Of a stretch of 10,794 nucleotides of DNA, positions 8,347-10,794 are shown piece by piece (the first letter of the stretch is position 1; every line of letters begins with the position of its first letter). Location of the stretch: assembly GCA_025716855.1 (NCBI GenBank), contig JAIXMQ010000222.1, positions 1 to 10,794 of the forward strand, in the 5' to 3' direction. Origin of the DNA: Pilaira anomala (lineage: Eukaryota; Mucoromycota; Mucoromycetes; Mucorales; Mucoraceae). The position numbers and the translations under genes are program-made. The notes beneath the pieces are model-generated. The model searched no databases, was not told the DNA's origin, and worked only from the letters and a program-made list of their open reading frames with translations.

Positions 8347-8369
8347 GGCACTAAATCGAGCGCCTACTG
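8347..8369 (-). repeat. Right terminal inverted repeat of the pogo-type element
   Basis: Ends ...CGAGCGCCTACTG followed by TA. Two head-to-tail 15-bp units, GCAATAAATCGAGCG (8333-8347) and GCACTAAATCGAGCG (8348-8362), overlap it, and a third relative, TCACTAAATCG, lies at 8316-8326. Confidence 0.92.
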
Positions 8370-8396
8370 TACATAAATAGAATGATTGGGGTGCAG

Positions 8397-10269
8397 CTAT
8401 CTCAAGCCTAAAAATGATCTTAGGAGCATACTGACAGGCTTATAATCCTTTAAATTTAGTTTGTGTACGGCCTTCTTAGATATCGTGCTTATAGTTGATC
8501 CTGTGTCAATCAGTACTAGCTGTTGTTCACCTAAGTTGAATTGTACTGAGATTTGAAACCTGTTAGGATTTTTATTCACCGTAAATACTTGAACTTGTTG
8601 ATTTAAAAATTGCTGAAATATATCCAATTCTTCTTCAGTTTCTTGTTCAAACACCATTTCTTGTTGATTACTATGTTGTTGCTGACCTTCTCGAGCTGAT
8701 CTCTTCCGACAATCTTTCTTGATATGGCCTTGCTTCTTGCAATAATAACACCGAATTTGTTTACTGTATTCCCCTGATGATTTTATTTTCGGTTTACCTT
8801 GATAGTTCTGCTGTTCCCCGGTAGATTGCCCCGTGGAAGAACTACTATTACTACCGTCATAGAAACCATTTGTCGATTCTGGAATCATTGTGGTAGTTGG
8901 AGTGTTCTGGGTTCCAAAATAATACAGTCTATTTTGGTCACGTTCCATTTCCGTTGCAATCTCAATACCTTCCTGTAGTGTTGTTGCCCTACCTAAAGTT
9001 ATCGCATGTCGAAGTTCTGGTTTTATACGATCCTTAAAGAAGTCCAGTTGAACTGCTGGAACAAAAATTTGGGCTCGTACCAAGATATCTTTAAGCTGAG
9101 GAGCGAATGCAGCGATAGTTGATTTTCCTTGTCTCAGTCTCTTGAGTTCATCCAAAGCCGATAAAGTAGGATTCGCACCGCCACCATACTGGTGTAAAAA
9201 ATCCGTCTTAATGGCTTCCCAATTGTTCCTAGTAGGATCTTGTAATCCATGAAACCACGTAAGCGCATGGCCCAGTAAGACTGCACATAGCTCTTCAATT
9301 TTTCCTTGTTGATTAAAGCCCATGTATTCACAAAGAGATTCATATCTATAAATCCATTTTTGTGCCGTCTCTGCTGTACCTTCTTCAAAAGTTGGAATTT
9401 TTGTTCTTATCCTTCTTTCTAAGAAAGTACTACGCCTAGTTGTTTCAGTTTCCATCATTACCTGCCTAGTTTCACCTGTAATTACTACACCGGTACCTTT
9501 CGTGGACAAAGTATTTTTAATTTCTTTGTTTGCCGATTCCGCATTCCACCTGATTTCTTGTTGAAGGTTTGCTAATCATGCGCTTCAATTCTTGAATGTT
9601 TTTTTCTTTCCTTGATAGCAAATTTTCTTTTACGATCTTCTTAGGGCATGGTTCCAGTACTAATTGCGTGATGTTGGCTGGTAATTGTAAGTCTTGACAC
9701 ACCGCTAATGTAGGCCATTGTTTTTCCTGGATCCATTGCCATAATGCTTGCTTATTAGCCTTGTATAAACCATAAAACCTTTGCTGCAATAACTCCCTTG
9801 TTGGATAAATTGAGTTATCTAATCAATCTATCTCTTGTCGTTGCGTCGTAATAGTAACCATCTTGTCAGTTAAGATCTTTTCTAAAGCGCCTTGAGCCTC
9901 CGGAGGTAATAAATGTAAATTTTGTGTTATGTTTGCACATTGTCTATCCGACTCTTGAATTTCATTAACCATCAAGGGTCGTCTACGTTGAATGTAATCA
10001 CAAACATCAAAATACGTTACCTCTGCGTTCAAAAATACCTGAAGTAGGTTCGCCATATCCTCTTCCGTAAATAGATCATCACTTGAACTTGATTCCTTAA
10101 TTGGTTTAATCAATTCATCTTGCGTATCTTTACTTGTATCACCAAACACTGAGTCCTCTTTAGCGACAGACCTTCCATGAGACGAAGGGATAGTACCAGT
10201 AGCCACAGTAGTAGATGATTCTTCTTGAGTAGGAATTACTGAGGGATTAGTTTGACCTGTAGATGCCAT
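8397..10269 (-). pseudogene. Broken Ty3/gypsy-like gag with zinc knuckle and protease start
   Basis: Minus-strand coding begins at the ATG 10269, 17 bp after the LTR. The frame runs to a TGA at 9823-9825, continues in the same frame to about 9570, then shifts (equivalent to one extra base at about 9560-9580) and stays open to a TAG at 8397-8399. In order: Ser/Thr-rich and acidic N-terminus; basic, helical linker; Retrotrans_gag-like capsid (about 9400-8930, with WIYRYESLCEYMGF and AVLLGHALTWFHGL); Gln-rich linker; zinc knuckle CYYCKKQGHIKKDC (CX2CX4HX4C, about 8750-8710); and the protease active-site motif LIDTGSTIS (about 8500). No reverse transcriptase, RNase H or integrase follows: coding stops inside the protease and the pogo-type element begins 28 bp further on. 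Gag would package element RNA and the protease would process it, but this copy cannot do so as it stands. Confidence 0.85.
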
Positions 10270-10270
10270 T

Positions 10271-10285
10271 GTAGCTTCTCCACCA
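10271..10285 (-). other. Primer binding site of the Ty3-like retroelement
   Basis: On the minus strand it reads TGGTGGAGAAGCTAC, one base after the LTR end. The plus strand therefore ends ...CTCCACCA, like a tRNA 3' end with CCA. The leader between LTR and gag ATG is essentially only this site. I did not identify which tRNA it matches. Confidence 0.65.
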
Positions 10286-10286
10286 A

Positions 10287-10553
10287 TGTAATATTTCAGA
10301 CTTGGATGAGTTTAAATAAAGTTACAAGACAATATTTAAGATGATAAAAAGATAGATATTTTATTGTAGAATTTAAGGATATTTATAAGATATTGAACAT
10401 ATCTTAGTCGAGATGTTTATCTTGTTTAAACTTTTACTAGAATGTCAATGAGAATGGATTTGGTATGAACTCAAAGTTATATCAAGAATGGACCTGGTGG
10501 CTTGGTTGGTTCGAATGGTGAAATCCTAATTGGGATTGATTTCAACCATTACA
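10287..10553 (-). repeat. Long terminal repeat (5' LTR) of the Ty3-like retroelement
   Basis: The 267-bp region begins TGTAAT and ends ATTACA on either strand, the TG...CA form with 6-bp inverted ends. It abuts a primer binding site and gag on one side. On the minus strand it contains a TATA-like TATAAAT (10387-10381) and an AATAAA (10365-10360), as expected for LTR promoter and polyadenylation signals. No second LTR copy was seen in the window, so the boundaries rest on the inverted ends and the primer site rather than on an LTR-LTR comparison. Confidence 0.68.
10381..10387 (-). promoter_or_regulatory. TATA-like element of the LTR
   Basis: TATAAAT on the minus strand, inside the LTR and directed towards gag. 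Confidence 0.4.
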
Positions 10554-10620
10554 CTAATTGCGCATCTCTATTAACCAGTTTTTTACTTGATTTATTACGT
10601 AAAACTAATAACTATTCAAA

Positions 10621-10794
10621 ATGCCTGGTCTTAATAAAAGACAATTAGCTATCAGAAAAAGAGCTAGAGATGATGAAGGAAAAATTACCCACGTTGTTGA
10701 AGAAAACCCTGAAGATTGGGAAATTTGGCAAGCTGATACAGAAAATTACTTCGTAATGTTGAAAATAACACCAACTTAGTTCCTGAAGTTAACC
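10621..10794 (+). CDS. Unrecognised gene start, apparent frameshift, runs off window
   Basis: ATG at 10621 in good context (CAAAATG), following 67 bp of AT-rich sequence after the LTR. It opens with a basic stretch (KRQLAIRKRAR) followed by an acidic, Trp-containing stretch (NPEDWEIWQADTENYF). The first frame meets TAG at 10777-10779 after 52 codons. From 10758 another frame reads on plausibly (VENNTNLVPEVN) to the window end. Either one base is missing near 10753-10757 (mutation or assembly error), or the GTAATG at 10753 is a splice donor. I do not recognise the family. The basic-then-acidic start would suit a nucleic-acid-associated protein, but that is weak inference. Confidence 0.5.

Larger units (their letters stand above)
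6125..8369 (+). mobile_element. pogo/Tigger-type (Tc1/mariner superfamily) DNA transposon, 2245 bp
   Basis: The ends start and finish with CAGT...ACTG, as known for pogo/Tigger elements, and are flanked by TA on both sides (6123-6124 and 8370-8371), the expected target duplication. The 23-bp terminal inverted repeats differ at one position. Inside lies a single two-exon transposase gene in plus orientation with CENP-B-like and DDE_1 features. The frame is open through the catalytic core, but the C-terminal tail is broken, so the copy is structurally complete yet perhaps not fully functional. It sits 25 bp beyond the stop codon of a gag/protease remnant in the opposite orientation. Confidence 0.92.

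Noticed and set aside
1..10794. CRISPR array, tRNA or rRNA genes
   Set aside because: No regularly spaced repeats, cloverleaf-like sequence or rRNA motif was seen; the only tRNA-like string is the retroelement primer site.

Overview
The window looks like nuclear DNA from an AT-rich early-diverging fungus, most likely Mucoromycota (a Mucorales such as Rhizopus or Mucor). The reasons are short introns of about 60-93 nt with GTA.../...TAG borders, A-rich start contexts, A-at--3 start codons, long A/T homopolymers, and a dense mix of CACTA-like, pogo-like and Ty3-like transposable elements. The genus is an inference. Nothing here looks bacterial: there are no Shine-Dalgarno-led operons, and the intact genes only make sense once spliced.

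Layout. (1) 1-1795, minus strand: the 5' part (547 codons in three exons) of a tnp2/CACTA-type (CMC superfamily) DDE transposase with an N-terminal C2H2 finger; it runs off the left edge. (2) 1796-2144: a 349-bp intergenic region shared by two divergent genes. (3) 2145-3464, plus strand: a four-exon gene for a 366-residue protein that I do not recognise (coiled coil, Trp/Cys-rich core, Ser/Pro/Arg-rich segment, Lys/Arg-rich tail). (4) 3465-6122: no convincing gene; it holds a CTGAATAAA repeat cluster with inverted arms, nested inverted repeats, a 28-bp tandem duplication, a 180-nt stretch without a single A, a (TA)n run, and a cluster of TTTTAAAA palindromes between two copies of TTCGAATTCGAA. 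(5) 6125-8369: a structurally complete pogo/Tigger-type transposon of 2245 bp with TA target duplication, near-perfect terminal inverted repeats and a two-exon DDD transposase. Its catalytic core is intact, but the acidic C-terminal tail and PCNA-binding-like motif are cut off by a stop codon and a frameshift. (6) 8397-10553, minus strand: a broken Ty3/gypsy-like retroelement with one LTR, a primer binding site, gag with zinc knuckle and the start of a protease. Reverse transcriptase and integrase are absent. (7) 10621-10794, plus strand: the start of an unrecognised gene, frameshifted or spliced near the window edge.

How the parts relate. The pogo element lies 25 bp beyond the stop that ends the retroelement remnant, so this is a nested or adjacent transposon graveyard. 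The CACTA-type transposase and the 366-residue gene share an intergenic region and are followed by a subterminal-repeat-like cluster. They could be the two genes of one divergent two-protein CACTA-like element (catalytic protein plus DNA-binding accessory). That is the most interesting hypothesis in the window, and it is not proven here.
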